Source: Staphylococcus hyicus (GTDB taxonomy: Bacteria; Bacillota; Bacilli; Staphylococcales; Staphylococcaceae). Taken from it: a DNA stretch of 64,000 nt. Position numbers and translations under genes: made by a program. The notes under the pieces are model-generated. The model made no database searches. It saw only the letters and a program-made list of their open reading frames with translations, and had not been told where the DNA came from. This document shows, piece after piece, positions 27,018 through 35,292 of the stretch; position 1 is the stretch's first letter; every line of letters starts with the position of its first letter. The stretch spans positions 868,001-932,000 of the forward strand of contig NZ_CP008747.1 of the NCBI RefSeq assembly GCF_000816085.1. The letters run 5' to 3'.

Positions 27018-27856
27018 AACGATTATTTTTAACAGGATTAACAATGTTTCTCGTCTTTTTTTCATTGGGATCAATCGTATGGTTTTTGTTTGAAGCGCAT
27101 CATAGTCAAACACAAACTACTGAAAAAGCGTATAAGAGTGGCAATATTGAAAGATTAAATGTCGATGCAAATAATGCAGATGTGTATATAAAAAAGGGGC
27201 AGCATTTTCATGTGAATTATGATGGTAAAGCCAAAATTAATATTTCCAAACAAAATGAAACATTACAAATCTCTGATAGTCAAGCATCTAGAAAACGTAT
27301 GTTAGATGTCAATCCATTTAATAAATCGAAAGAGCGCTTAGAAATTACAATTCCGGATAAAGAACTCAATGAATTAAATATAACCACTCGAGTAGGAGAA
27401 GCGTATATTAATGATGTAAAAAGTAGAAATGTTATGATTTGGTATGAATCTACTGGTCAGATAAATATAGATAACTGTTACTTTGACCGTAATAGTATTA
27501 AGGCAAAAGACTCACTTGTAAATATTTCTGATAGTAATCTTTCGGATTCTGATATATCAGTTTTAAAAGGAAAAATTACTGTCAATCAAACGCTAGTACG
27601 AAAAAGTGTATTTAAAGTGAATGAAGGAAGTATGGTTCTGAACAATATGAAACCAGAATGTGATTTTAAAGGGTCTGTGAATCACGGGGATATTTCCATG
27701 CATTATGTAAAGCCACCTAAAGACGTGATGTTGAAGTTAACCCCTGAGAAAGGAAATATAAATGTGAATGCATCTCATTTACATCAAGGTAAAAATGGTA
27801 AAGGTACGCATTTAATCGAACTTTATACAAATCATGGTGACATAAACATAAATTAA
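27014..27856 (+). CDS. DUF4097-family beta-strand repeat protein, membrane-anchored
   Basis: 280 residues with one N-terminal membrane segment (about 5-27) and an extracytoplasmic region of short beta repeats: INVDANNADVYIKKG, LNITTRVGEAYINDV and INVNASHL-like units, forming a DUF4097 solenoid. It is translated from an ATGA overlap with the DUF1700 gene, so the two probably form one envelope complex. No enzymatic motif is seen. Function is unknown. Confidence 0.8.
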   Translation: MKRLFLTGLTMFLVFFSLGSIVWFLFEAHHSQTQTTEKAYKSGNIERLNVDANNADVYIKKGQHFHVNYDGKAKINISKQNETLQISDSQASRKRMLDVNPFNKSKERLEITIPDKELNELNITTRVGEAYINDVKSRNVMIWYESTGQINIDNCYFDRNSIKAKDSLVNISDSNLSDSDISVLKGKITVNQTLVRKSVFKVNEGSMVLNNMKPECDFKGSVNHGDISMHYVKPPKDVMLKLTPEKGNINVNASHLHQGKNGKGTHLIELYTNHGDININ

Positions 27857-27865
27857 TGTATGTAG

Positions 27866-27909
27866 AAACGCACTCAAACAACATGTAAAGTTTGGGTGCG
27901 TTCCTTTTC
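27866..27909 (+). terminator. Terminator of the DUF1700-DUF4097 operon
   Basis: AACGCACTCAAA (27867-27878) pairs with TTTGGGTGCGTT (27891-27902), followed by CCTTTTC. It lies 10 nt after the DUF4097 stop and before the convergent C45 gene. Confidence 0.75.
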
Positions 27910-27932
27910 GATTAGTTATTGGGAATAGCGTT

Positions 27933-28973
27933 TTAATGTGTTGCAAATGGAATATTTGTATCTATTTTACCCTTTAAATGTGTATATAAGATTGGTTCGC
28001 CTTGAAGCCAATTTTTAAAATTGATAGCAATCGGCGCTTGATTCTCGCCTAAACTTATCCACGCTGTAAGTGACTGTGGTTCATACATGGTGGTATGAAT
28101 GGTTCCACTCCAACTCTTAAATAATTTACTATAAATACCGAATTTTGGGTCATTAAAACGTTTGAACACTTCAAAACGATCAACCGCTGATTGTAAGTTT
28201 TGTTCTAGTCGGTTTAATCTGTCTTCAGACTCTTTAGTGTAGTTTCTGTTTTCATGAGTTAATAGTTTAAAATGATTGGTACATGTATGGTCGTAGCGTA
28301 CTTCAATATTTCTTGGCGTCACTTCAACTATAGCATGGGCGCCTGATTGATCTTGTAAAATATAACTGAATGAACTTCGATGGGGGATGGATTTCAGTAA
28401 TGAAATGCCTTCATCAATGTTACGACATGTTTCTAAAACGAGACGACCAACCATATAACAAACAAAACCATTTGCTGGTTTTTTTCGATGCATAAAATTA
28501 TATGCCATAACTAGTCCGTGTTCATTCATACCATCCATACGGCCAGTCGTACGTGACATCGGTCCTATTTGTGCATAGCCACCATCCGAAGGGCGATATA
28601 ATTGATAGCGACCATCGTATGTGGCTGGATGGTAATCATAATTTCTAACAAGGAAATCAGAACCAACAAACACTGTACAGCCACTTTCAGGTAACTCTGT
28701 AAACCGGTAATGTGCAAAATTTAAGATAGCTTGTTTAGTAGAGATATTTAAAGTGTCTTGAATGCCCTTGATTTCTTCCCAAATGGCTGGAGCGTATTTT
28801 TGAAAAATGAGATAGGTTTCATTTATATCAATGTCGAAACGAGGTACCCGTTTTTTCCATTCTTGTTCTCTATTTTTTAGCATTTTAGTTTGTTGCATCC
28901 AATGTGCAACGAAAACGCCATACTCATAATGAGATCCTTCAAAAGTTTGTATATCAATATGCACATCTTGCAT
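27933..28973 (-). CDS. C45-family autoproteolytic acyltransferase/hydrolase
   Basis: 346-residue Ntn-hydrolase of the peptidase C45/choloylglycine-hydrolase superfamily. ELPESGCTVFVG places the probable nucleophile at Cys99, which would become N-terminal after self-cleavage. Other typical blocks are VRNYDYHP, GRMDGMNEHGLVMAYNF and GFVCYMVGRLVLETC. Members act on linear amides, such as acyl-CoA:6-aminopenicillanate acyltransferase. The substrate is unknown. It is monocistronic. Confidence 0.83.
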   Translation of the reverse strand: MQDVHIDIQTFEGSHYEYGVFVAHWMQQTKMLKNREQEWKKRVPRFDIDINETYLIFQKYAPAIWEEIKGIQDTLNISTKQAILNFAHYRFTELPESGCTVFVGSDFLVRNYDYHPATYDGRYQLYRPSDGGYAQIGPMSRTTGRMDGMNEHGLVMAYNFMHRKKPANGFVCYMVGRLVLETCRNIDEGISLLKSIPHRSSFSYILQDQSGAHAIVEVTPRNIEVRYDHTCTNHFKLLTHENRNYTKESEDRLNRLEQNLQSAVDRFEVFKRFNDPKFGIYSKLFKSWSGTIHTTMYEPQSLTAWISLGENQAPIAINFKNWLQGEPILYTHLKGKIDTNIPFATH

Positions 28974-29118
28974 TGGTCATAACCCTTTCTGAAATCTATT
29001 TAACACAATTTGTTACGATGTTGTAATACTACATTAATGGAAATTGTTTATAAACACTCATATAATAACATTATCTACAATTATAATTATTGAATAGCTC
29101 GGTTAAGGAGTGATTATA

Positions 29119-29178
29119 ATGTGGCTTGAGGCATATTTACGGACGAAGCGATGGTTTTATCGCAATTTTTACAGTTAA
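29119..29178 (+). CDS. Tiny 19-residue aromatic, basic peptide
   Basis: ORF MWLEAYLRTKRW... ending in NFYS. Seven of 19 residues are aromatic and the net charge is about +4. AAGGAG lies 8 nt before the ATG, a TATAAT at 29083-29088 lies upstream, and a large terminator hairpin starts 14 nt after the stop, so it has all the parts of a tiny transcription unit. No downstream gene on this strand makes it an attenuator leader. No family is recognised; a membrane-active peptide or dual-function RNA is possible. Confidence 0.5.
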   Translation: MWLEAYLRTKRWFYRNFYS

Positions 29179-29191
29179 ATCAGTGTAAACG

Positions 29192-29247
29192 AAAAAGATT
29201 GTTACAAACTTGAGGCAACCGTTTCAAGTGGGGTAACAATCTTTTTT
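29192..29247. terminator. Long terminator hairpin after the 19-residue ORF
   Basis: AAAAAGATTGTTAC (29192-29205) pairs with GTAACAATCTTTTTT (29233-29247), with an inner stem ACTTGA / TCAAGT. The T run is on the plus strand and an A run allows minus-strand use for the convergent SnoaL-like gene. Confidence 0.85.
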
Positions 29248-29248
29248 A

Positions 29249-29629
29249 TTATACGTCTGTAACATTCGGTGTGATGTAAACGGTTTTGATTTGGTTGTTT
29301 TTACTGGCGTTATCGCCAAATGTTACTGTTACTAATGTTTTCGTCGTTTTCTTGTAATCTTGATCTTCGTTTGTGTAAGTATAAAACATAATCATTTGAT
29401 TGCCGTGGATGTGTGCGCGATGAATCATTTCGAAATTCCACTGTAATTGGGGGTCAGCTTCAACGGCTGACATTCGAGTTGCTAACAAATGTATAAGACG
29501 TGATTTATTTAAAGCAATGGGATCCCCAAAATCATTGATATAATATGCAGAAACCGCATCATCAATCATGTCTGTCACACTTTTAAGATCATGGTTTTTC
29601 CAAGAATTTAGAAATGATATATAAGGCAT
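29249..29629 (-). CDS. SnoaL/NTF2-like protein
   Basis: 126-residue small alpha+beta protein. The pattern SFLNSWKNHDLKSVTDMIDDAVSAYYINDFG, followed by antiparallel strands ending VYITPNV, fits the NTF2-like (SnoaL) fold. No catalytic residues stand out. The frame opens at 29647, but AGAGGT lies 6 nt before the ATG at 29629, giving MPYISFLNSW. Function is unknown. Confidence 0.68.
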   Translation of the reverse strand: MPYISFLNSWKNHDLKSVTDMIDDAVSAYYINDFGDPIALNKSRLIHLLATRMSAVEADPQLQWNFEMIHRAHIHGNQMIMFYTYTNEDQDYKKTTKTLVTVTFGDNASKNNQIKTVYITPNVTDV

Positions 29630-29800
29630 TGGCGTTACCTCTTTCATACTATTATTGTATTTAATGTAACATATTTCGAATACGATATGAACATTTAGGA
29701 GTAATCATAGTAGAAAGGGGTATAAGTTTATCGTGACATAATGATTATGTTATAATCATACATAGATAGACTAAACATTGGGATTTTGAGGTGAAAATTT

Positions 29801-29974
29801 ATGTGTAAATTTATTGCTGGTATCTTCAAAGTTTTCTTTGCTTTAATGCTTGTAATGACTGTGCTCATAGGCTTGGGTGCTGCAGTATTAGCGTTTGTAT
29901 TTAAAAAAGATTTTGAAGATATTGAAAACAAAACGAAACAAATTATTGCAGATATTGAATCTAATCAAACGTAA
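29801..29974 (+). CDS. 57-residue single-pass membrane protein
   Basis: Small ORF starting MCKFIAGIFKVFFAL, with one membrane helix at about residues 4-34 and a charged C-terminal tail (KKDFEDIENKTKQ...). GAGGTG lies 8 nt before the ATG, TTATAAT lies about 50 nt upstream, and a terminator starts 4 nt after the stop. These signals support a genuine gene; the overlapping minus-strand frame lacks them. Function is unknown. Confidence 0.72.
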   Translation: MCKFIAGIFKVFFALMLVMTVLIGLGAAVLAFVFKKDFEDIENKTKQIIADIESNQT

Positions 29975-29977
29975 TCT

Positions 29978-30007
29978 AAAACGAACACAATTATGTGTTC
30001 GTTTTTT
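29978..30007 (+). terminator. Terminator of the 57-residue membrane protein gene
   Basis: AAAACGAACACA pairs with TGTGTTCGTTTT around ATTA, followed by TT. Confidence 0.88.
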
Positions 30008-30096
30008 ATTTTTCATTTTAAATTTGTTCAAATGCATAATTATTAGTCTACATTGATTGAGTTTTGTTGAATAATTTCATATTTAAGGGTAAGGTG

Positions 30097-30672
30097 ATGA
30101 TTTTGTATCAAAGTCAAAATGTGTTAATTTCTTATAAATTAAATGCCCAGACATCTATGCAAGTAAAAGAGTTGGATTGCCAACTTAGAAATCATCATTT
30201 AGAAAGACCAATGCCTAACAAAGTCATTGATCAAATTTTTCAAACACATGTGTATGCGCGTAATATTATCATCGGTGTTAGTCAAGATTCTATAATGATA
30301 TCGAGTGCAGAGCGGTTTAAAACGCAGCTGGAAGATTACTTACATAAACAAGGCGCTTATCCTTTCATTGTTAAAATTGTAACTTGGAATGACCATAGCA
30401 AAAATATGAAAAAATTTGAGCGTGCATTTGTTGAACATGAACCAGATCTTTGGTTTGTCTTTTCAAATGCATTAGGTTTTTCACGTTTGCTCAAACGACT
30501 ATATCGAAATGAGTATTTTGATGCATCTCGAACATATTGTTTAAGTAACCTTTGTTCAAACTCTCTTCTCCACACTATGGGAGAAAAATACTTTGAAGGT
30601 ATGAAAGGTGTAACCCCTTCAGGACGATCATGGCATGTCAATCAAGGTGAAATACAAATATTAACTTCTTAA
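30097..30672 (+). CDS. Unrecognised 191-residue protein
   Basis: No family recognised. The protein starts MILYQSQNVLISYKLN; it has no signal peptide or membrane segment. Visible features are a basic helix-rich middle (SKNMKKFERAF, GFSRLLKRLYRNEYF) and two conserved-looking cysteines in TYCLSNLCSNSLLH. I chose ATG 30097, with AAGGG and AAGGTG just upstream; a TTG at 30064 is also in frame but lacks a ribosome binding site. It precedes pgl by 66 nt on the same strand, so the two might be co-transcribed. Confidence 0.65.
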   Translation: MILYQSQNVLISYKLNAQTSMQVKELDCQLRNHHLERPMPNKVIDQIFQTHVYARNIIIGVSQDSIMISSAERFKTQLEDYLHKQGAYPFIVKIVTWNDHSKNMKKFERAFVEHEPDLWFVFSNALGFSRLLKRLYRNEYFDASRTYCLSNLCSNSLLHTMGEKYFEGMKGVTPSGRSWHVNQGEIQILTS

Positions 30673-30738
30673 TATCGCCTTTACCATCTTTTTGATAAAC
30701 TATAATCAAGGATTAATTACAATAAAGGAGGAAACGGT

Positions 30739-31779
30739 ATGGCTTCAAAAGGTTATATTGGCTCATATACGAAAAAAGAGGGTAAGGGATTATATTATTT
30801 TGAATTAGATGAAAAGGCCAATCGCATTTCAAACATTGATACAGCATATGAAATTAATGCATCTACATATTTTGACATTTATGAGCATACACTTGTTGCT
30901 ATTACAAAAAATGATACACGAAGTGGCATCGCTACATTTAACATTAAGGAAGATGGTCAATTAGAAAAAGTAAGCGAATGTTTAGAGTCTGTAAAGGGAT
31001 CAGGTTGCTATGTATCCTTCTCGCCAGATGGGGAGTTTATTTTTGAAGCGGTATATGGTGATGGCATTGCGCGTATTTATGAATTTGATAAAACTACACA
31101 AAAGGTCACTCGATTAATTGAAGAAGTGTTTCATGAGTATCCGAAAGGCCCCAATGTTGATCGTCAAGATCAATCACATGTACATTACTTGGAAGTGACA
31201 CCTGAACAAAAATATGCTGTTGCGGTGGATTTAGGTTCAGATTTAATTGTTGCATATCATTATGGGCAGCATGGGTTAGAAGTCGCACATCGTACCCAAA
31301 TGCTACCTGGAGATGGCCCACGTCATATTGCTTACCACAAAACAGGTGCTTACGCTTATGTTGTTAATGAATTATCTAATACTGTTGTCGTGATGGCATA
31401 CAATGATGGCCAATTTAAAGAAATGGAACGCCATTTAACTATTCCCAAAGCGTATTTACAGCCAACTAAATTAGCAGCAGTGCACATTTCTGAAGATCAG
31501 CGTTTTATGTATATTAGTAACCGTGGTCACGATAGTATTGCGATTTTCGAAATACGAAATGATGGTGCTAATTTAAAATTTGTGGATATTGTTTCAACAG
31601 GGGGTGTGTCTCCTAGAGACTTTAATCTTTCACCAACAGGACAACACCTGGTCGTTGCGCATCAAGATGAGGAATGTCAAGTGGTTGTATTTGTACGTAA
31701 TATAGAGAATGGCATGCTTACAAAAAGTGATGATTCAACTTCTGCTCAAGAAGGCGTTTGTGTAAAATTTTTGAAGTGA
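30739..31779 (+). CDS. pgl: 6-phosphogluconolactonase (lactonase family)
   Basis: 346-residue seven-bladed propeller lactonase of the YbhE/Pgl type. Typical segments are GYIGSYTKKEGKGLYYFEL, DQSHVHYLEVTPEQKYAVAVDLGSD, GDGPRHIAYHKTGAYAYVVNELSNTV and ISNRGHDSIAIF. It hydrolyses 6-phosphogluconolactone in the oxidative pentose phosphate pathway. AAAGGAGG lies 9 nt before the ATG. It is followed by a perfect terminator hairpin. Confidence 0.92.
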   Translation: MASKGYIGSYTKKEGKGLYYFELDEKANRISNIDTAYEINASTYFDIYEHTLVAITKNDTRSGIATFNIKEDGQLEKVSECLESVKGSGCYVSFSPDGEFIFEAVYGDGIARIYEFDKTTQKVTRLIEEVFHEYPKGPNVDRQDQSHVHYLEVTPEQKYAVAVDLGSDLIVAYHYGQHGLEVAHRTQMLPGDGPRHIAYHKTGAYAYVVNELSNTVVVMAYNDGQFKEMERHLTIPKAYLQPTKLAAVHISEDQRFMYISNRGHDSIAIFEIRNDGANLKFVDIVSTGGVSPRDFNLSPTGQHLVVAHQDEECQVVVFVRNIENGMLTKSDDSTSAQEGVCVKFLK

Positions 31780-31865
31780 GTTTTAGATAAATGATTTCGT
31801 GGCAGAATGGCAATTGCAGAATCGATGATTAAATAATAGATTTTGAGAAAATGCATATTTAAATA

Positions 31866-31906
31866 GCCTTCAAAGTTCATCTAACGTGAAGTTTGAAGGC
31901 TTTTTT
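31866..31906 (+). terminator. Hairpin terminator, GCCTTCAAA type
   Basis: GCCTTCAAAGTTCA (31866-31879) pairs with TGAAGTTTGAAGGC (31887-31900), followed by six T. It lies between pgl and the convergent aldehyde dehydrogenase gene. Confidence 0.92.
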
Positions 31907-31911
31907 CGGAG

Positions 31912-33297
31912 TCATGATTTGTTTTTGGTAAAAAGTTGCTTAATCATATTAAATTTTCCTTTATAAGGTGGAAATAAAATGCCTGTTTCAAGCTTTGTCG
32001 TTTTAAAAATATAGGGTTTTTCATGAGTGAATGTGTCAAAAGTATATTTTCCGTGGTAACGACCTATTCCCGATGCACCGACACCGCCAAAAGGTAACTT
32101 AGGGTTCGCCAATTGTAGAAGTGTATCATTTACAGCACCACTTCCAAATGAAAGGGTGTCTAACACTAAGGTAGAAAAATTTTCGTCCTCTGTAAAAACG
32201 TACAATGCTAACGGTTTAGGCCGGGACTGTAACCATGATAATGCAGTATCAAAAGATTGATAAGTAACGATTGGCAGTAATGGTCCAAAAATTTCTTCTT
32301 GCATAATGTCGTCTGATGGATGAATATTATCGAGGATTGTGGGTTCAATAAATCTTGATGATTGATCTTTAGCGCCACCAATTACGATTTGATCTTTATG
32401 AGTTTCTAACAATGTCGATAGACGATGGAAATGTTGATCATTCACAATGCGACCTAAATCGTGACTTTTTTGAGGGTTTGTACCATAAAATTCTTTGAGT
32501 GTTGTACGCATGGCATCGATAAAATCATCTTTGATTGACTCATCAATAAGTACATAGTCCGGTGCGACACACGTTTGACCAAGGTTCAAAAATTTACCAA
32601 AACAAATACGTTCACTAGCAACTTTTAAATTTGCGGTTTTATCTATGATTGTTGGAGATTTGCCACCCAACTCTAAAGTGACGGGTGTAAGGTGTTTACT
32701 TGCTGCTTCATACACGATTTGACCCACTTTCGTACTCCCTGTAAAGAAGATGTGATCAAAAGGTAAAGCTAATAAAGATTGAATGGTATCTTTACCGCCT
32801 TGAATCACTGACACGTGTGTTTCTTCAAAAGTGGCTTCTATAATGGATTGAATCACTTTTGATACATTTGGTGTTAACTCTGAGGGTTTAACGACGGCAG
32901 TATTGCCAGCAGCAATCGCACCAATTAATGGTTCCATCACGAGTTGGAAAGGGTAGTTGAAAGGACCGATAATTAACACGGTGCCTAAGGGTTCTTTCAT
33001 TAGGAAGCTTTTTGCTGGGAATAAGAAAAAGGGTGTCTCCACAGCACGCTTTCGAGCCCACTTTTTGAGATCTTTACGATAATGATTTATTGAGTTTAAA
33101 ATGTAACCAATTTCTGTTGCAAACGCTTCTACAGAATGTTTGCCTAGATCCTCTTTTAACGCTTGATACAATGCCTTCTCATGAAGTTTTATATTTTTCT
33201 TCAACTCTTTTAATTTTTGTTTCCTAAATGCAAGCGGCTTTGTTGCTTGTGATTTAAAATAAGTTTCTGATGCATCAAAAAGCATTTGATAATTCAA
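31912..33297 (-). CDS. Aldehyde dehydrogenase family protein
   Basis: 461-residue NAD(P)-dependent aldehyde dehydrogenase. Motifs: IGPFNYPFQL, FFTGSTKVG for cofactor binding, catalytic Glu209 in LELGGKSP and nucleophile Cys243 in LGQTCVAPDY. The length and C-terminal hydrophobic end (LFPPYKGKFNMIKQLFTKNKS) resemble the fatty-aldehyde subclass. GGAGGG precedes the ATG. The substrate is not known. It is monocistronic, and the staphylococcal equivalent is often called aldH. Confidence 0.92.
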   Translation of the reverse strand: MNYQMLFDASETYFKSQATKPLAFRKQKLKELKKNIKLHEKALYQALKEDLGKHSVEAFATEIGYILNSINHYRKDLKKWARKRAVETPFFLFPAKSFLMKEPLGTVLIIGPFNYPFQLVMEPLIGAIAAGNTAVVKPSELTPNVSKVIQSIIEATFEETHVSVIQGGKDTIQSLLALPFDHIFFTGSTKVGQIVYEAASKHLTPVTLELGGKSPTIIDKTANLKVASERICFGKFLNLGQTCVAPDYVLIDESIKDDFIDAMRTTLKEFYGTNPQKSHDLGRIVNDQHFHRLSTLLETHKDQIVIGGAKDQSSRFIEPTILDNIHPSDDIMQEEIFGPLLPIVTYQSFDTALSWLQSRPKPLALYVFTEDENFSTLVLDTLSFGSGAVNDTLLQLANPKLPFGGVGASGIGRYHGKYTFDTFTHEKPYIFKTTKLETGILFPPYKGKFNMIKQLFTKNKS

Positions 33298-33370
33298 AAT
33301 CTATCCCTCCTTAAAAGTTATAAAAAAGGGTTGAGACATTTCTTAACCCTTTATGTCTCAACCGTTCGTG

Positions 33371-33652
33371 TTATGTTTTTTTTAAGTGTGATAATGATGG
33401 TTCACGTTCAAATTGTGCGTGGACATATGAACAAGATGGAATGATTTTTAAATCTTCATCTTGTGCTTTTTTAATGATGGCATTAAACAATTGTTTCGCG
33501 ACACCTTGACCTCTTAAGCAAGGATCTACAAAGGTATGGTTTACATCTATCGTTTTCGCATCTACAAAAGTATAAGTGATTTCAGCATCGGGGGATGTTT
33601 CATTTTTTCCGACGTAAAATTTATGATGGCCTTCATTAATTAAAATTGACAT
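33371..33652 (-). CDS. GNAT-type N-acetyltransferase (YjdJ/COG2388-like)
   Basis: 93-residue minimal acetyltransferase with the acetyl-CoA loop LRGQGVAKQLF and the C-terminal SCSYVHAQFEREP block. The frame is open back to 33727 within ppaC, but the ATG at 33652 has GAAGGTG just upstream and matches this short family. It begins 19 nt after ppaC ends on the same strand, so the two are probably co-transcribed. Substrate unknown. Confidence 0.85.
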   Translation of the reverse strand: MSILINEGHHKFYVGKNETSPDAEITYTFVDAKTIDVNHTFVDPCLRGQGVAKQLFNAIIKKAQDEDLKIIPSCSYVHAQFEREPSLSHLKKT

Positions 33653-33671
33653 AATATCACCTTCACTACGT

Positions 33672-34595
33672 TTATGATAATGCGTCAGTAACTTGAGGAA
33701 CAATTTGTTTCTTACGTGAAACGACACCTGGTAAAAATGCAGTGTTATTATCTAGCGTTGTGTTAAAAGCATTTGCGATTTTGTCAGTATCAGCACCTGT
33801 CACTAATATTTTAGAATCACTATTTAAAATGTCAGTGACAACTAAAATGAATGATGTATAATTGTGCTCTGCGATTTCTTTATTCATTGCATTTTCTAAT
33901 GCTTCTTGACGGGCCATAACTTCATCGATGTCTACCGTATTAACTTGCGCAATTCGTACGGTACGTTCACCCATGTCAAATGATTTTGCATCTTTATTAA
34001 GTAATTGCGCTTCAGTACTATCTTTTGTAGAAGCACCTGCTTTTAACATATCAAGACCATATTGGTCAACGTCTACATTAGCAATGCTTGCTAGTGCGCG
34101 CGCTGCGTTTACATCTTGTTCTGTACATGTTGGCGATTTAAATAAAAGACTGTCAGAGACAATGGCAGAAATCATTAAGCCGGCAATTTCAGGTTTGATT
34201 TCATAACCACGTTCATTATACATTTTGTAAAGGATAGTCGCCGTACATCCAACTGGCTCAGCACGGTAGTATAGTGGACCAGCTGTTTCAAAGTTAGCTA
34301 TACGATGATGATCAATGACATGTTTGACATTTGCTTTGTTAATCGTTTCAGCACTTTGTTGGAATTCGTTGTGATCGACTAAAATAACCTCTTGATTTGT
34401 GAGATCATCAGTTAAAAGCTCAGGTGCTTCAACTTTAAAATAATCTAATGCATATTGCGTTTCAGGAGCAACATCGCCTAAGCGATATGCTTTAGCGTCT
34501 TTATTGCCGTGAAGTTGTTCGAAGTCTGCCATAATAATCGCTGATGTAATGGCATCTGTATCTGGATTTTGATGTCCGAAAATGTATGTTGTCAT
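33672..34595 (-). CDS. ppaC: Manganese-dependent inorganic pyrophosphatase (family II)
   Basis: 307-residue DHH-family enzyme that hydrolyses pyrophosphate. Metal ligands are visible in FGHQNPDTDAI (His8, Asp12, Asp14), LVDHNE (Asp73) and VIDHHRIANF (DHH at 94-96). The C-terminal substrate motif is VVSRKKQIVPQV. It is upstream of the GNAT gene and downstream of the nicotinamidase gene on the same strand. Confidence 0.96.
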   Translation of the reverse strand: MTTYIFGHQNPDTDAITSAIIMADFEQLHGNKDAKAYRLGDVAPETQYALDYFKVEAPELLTDDLTNQEVILVDHNEFQQSAETINKANVKHVIDHHRIANFETAGPLYYRAEPVGCTATILYKMYNERGYEIKPEIAGLMISAIVSDSLLFKSPTCTEQDVNAARALASIANVDVDQYGLDMLKAGASTKDSTEAQLLNKDAKSFDMGERTVRIAQVNTVDIDEVMARQEALENAMNKEIAEHNYTSFILVVTDILNSDSKILVTGADTDKIANAFNTTLDNNTAFLPGVVSRKKQIVPQVTDALS

Positions 34596-34658
34596 TTTGA
34601 TAAACTCCTTATATCTTTACTGTTAATTTAATTCATATTTTAGCACGGCACATCAGTG

Positions 34659-35210
34659 TTATTCCACTGTTGCGCCTAAAGTATTTTTAAAATGAGCAAG
34701 TGCCCATTCGTGTCCTAATTCGTTAAATGAAGCTACGCCATCTTTAGGAATAATTAATTGATAATTTAAATTATAAGCAGTTGAAGCTGTATGTAAGACA
34801 CAGATATCTGTACATACCCCAACAATTTCTAAAGTATCAATTTTTCTTTCTCTTAATAAAGTATCTAAAGGTGTGCCAAAGAAAGAATCATAGCGTCTTT
34901 TATCAATAAAAAAAACATGTTCTTCATGTTCTATCTTCTGAAAAATAGAACCTACACGACCATATAACTTTCGTCCTTCAGTACCTATAATGTTATGTGG
35001 AGGAAAACTTTTAGACTCTGGGTGGGTAGGATCGTTCTCGAAATGTAAATCCATCATAAAAAAAATATTGTCTCTCATTTCATGATACTGTTGGATTCGA
35101 TCTACAATGTACCCTTCGATGGCTTGACCAGCGCCCCCACAAGTCAATTTTCCATTGTCTGCGATGAAGTCATTAGAATAGTCAACTACGATTAAAGCTT
35201 TTTTTGACAT
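34659..35210 (-). CDS. pncA: Nicotinamidase / isochorismatase-family hydrolase
   Basis: 183-residue cysteine amidohydrolase. The triad is Asp10 (IVVDYSNDF), Lys104 (FIDKRRYDSFFGTPLD) and Cys137 (GVCTDICVLH). Metal ligands Asp54, His56 and His63 are present, which favours nicotinamidase over other isochorismatase-like enzymes. It would convert nicotinamide to nicotinate for PncB, encoded 3.5 kb away. GGAGGAC precedes the ATG. The symbol is a family-based call. Confidence 0.82.
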   Translation of the reverse strand: MSKKALIVVDYSNDFIADNGKLTCGGAGQAIEGYIVDRIQQYHEMRDNIFFMMDLHFENDPTHPESKSFPPHNIIGTEGRKLYGRVGSIFQKIEHEEHVFFIDKRRYDSFFGTPLDTLLRERKIDTLEIVGVCTDICVLHTASTAYNLNYQLIIPKDGVASFNELGHEWALAHFKNTLGATVE

Positions 35211-35292
35211 AATGTCCTCCTAAAATTGGGTATACTATTTATAAATCAGAGATGTTTATAGTATAACCTAAATATGAAAGGATACTAGACCT

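Noticed and set aside
29728..29931. 67-codon minus-strand frame opposite the 57-residue membrane protein
   Set aside because: The plus-strand ORF has a promoter, ribosome binding site and terminator; the minus frame has none.
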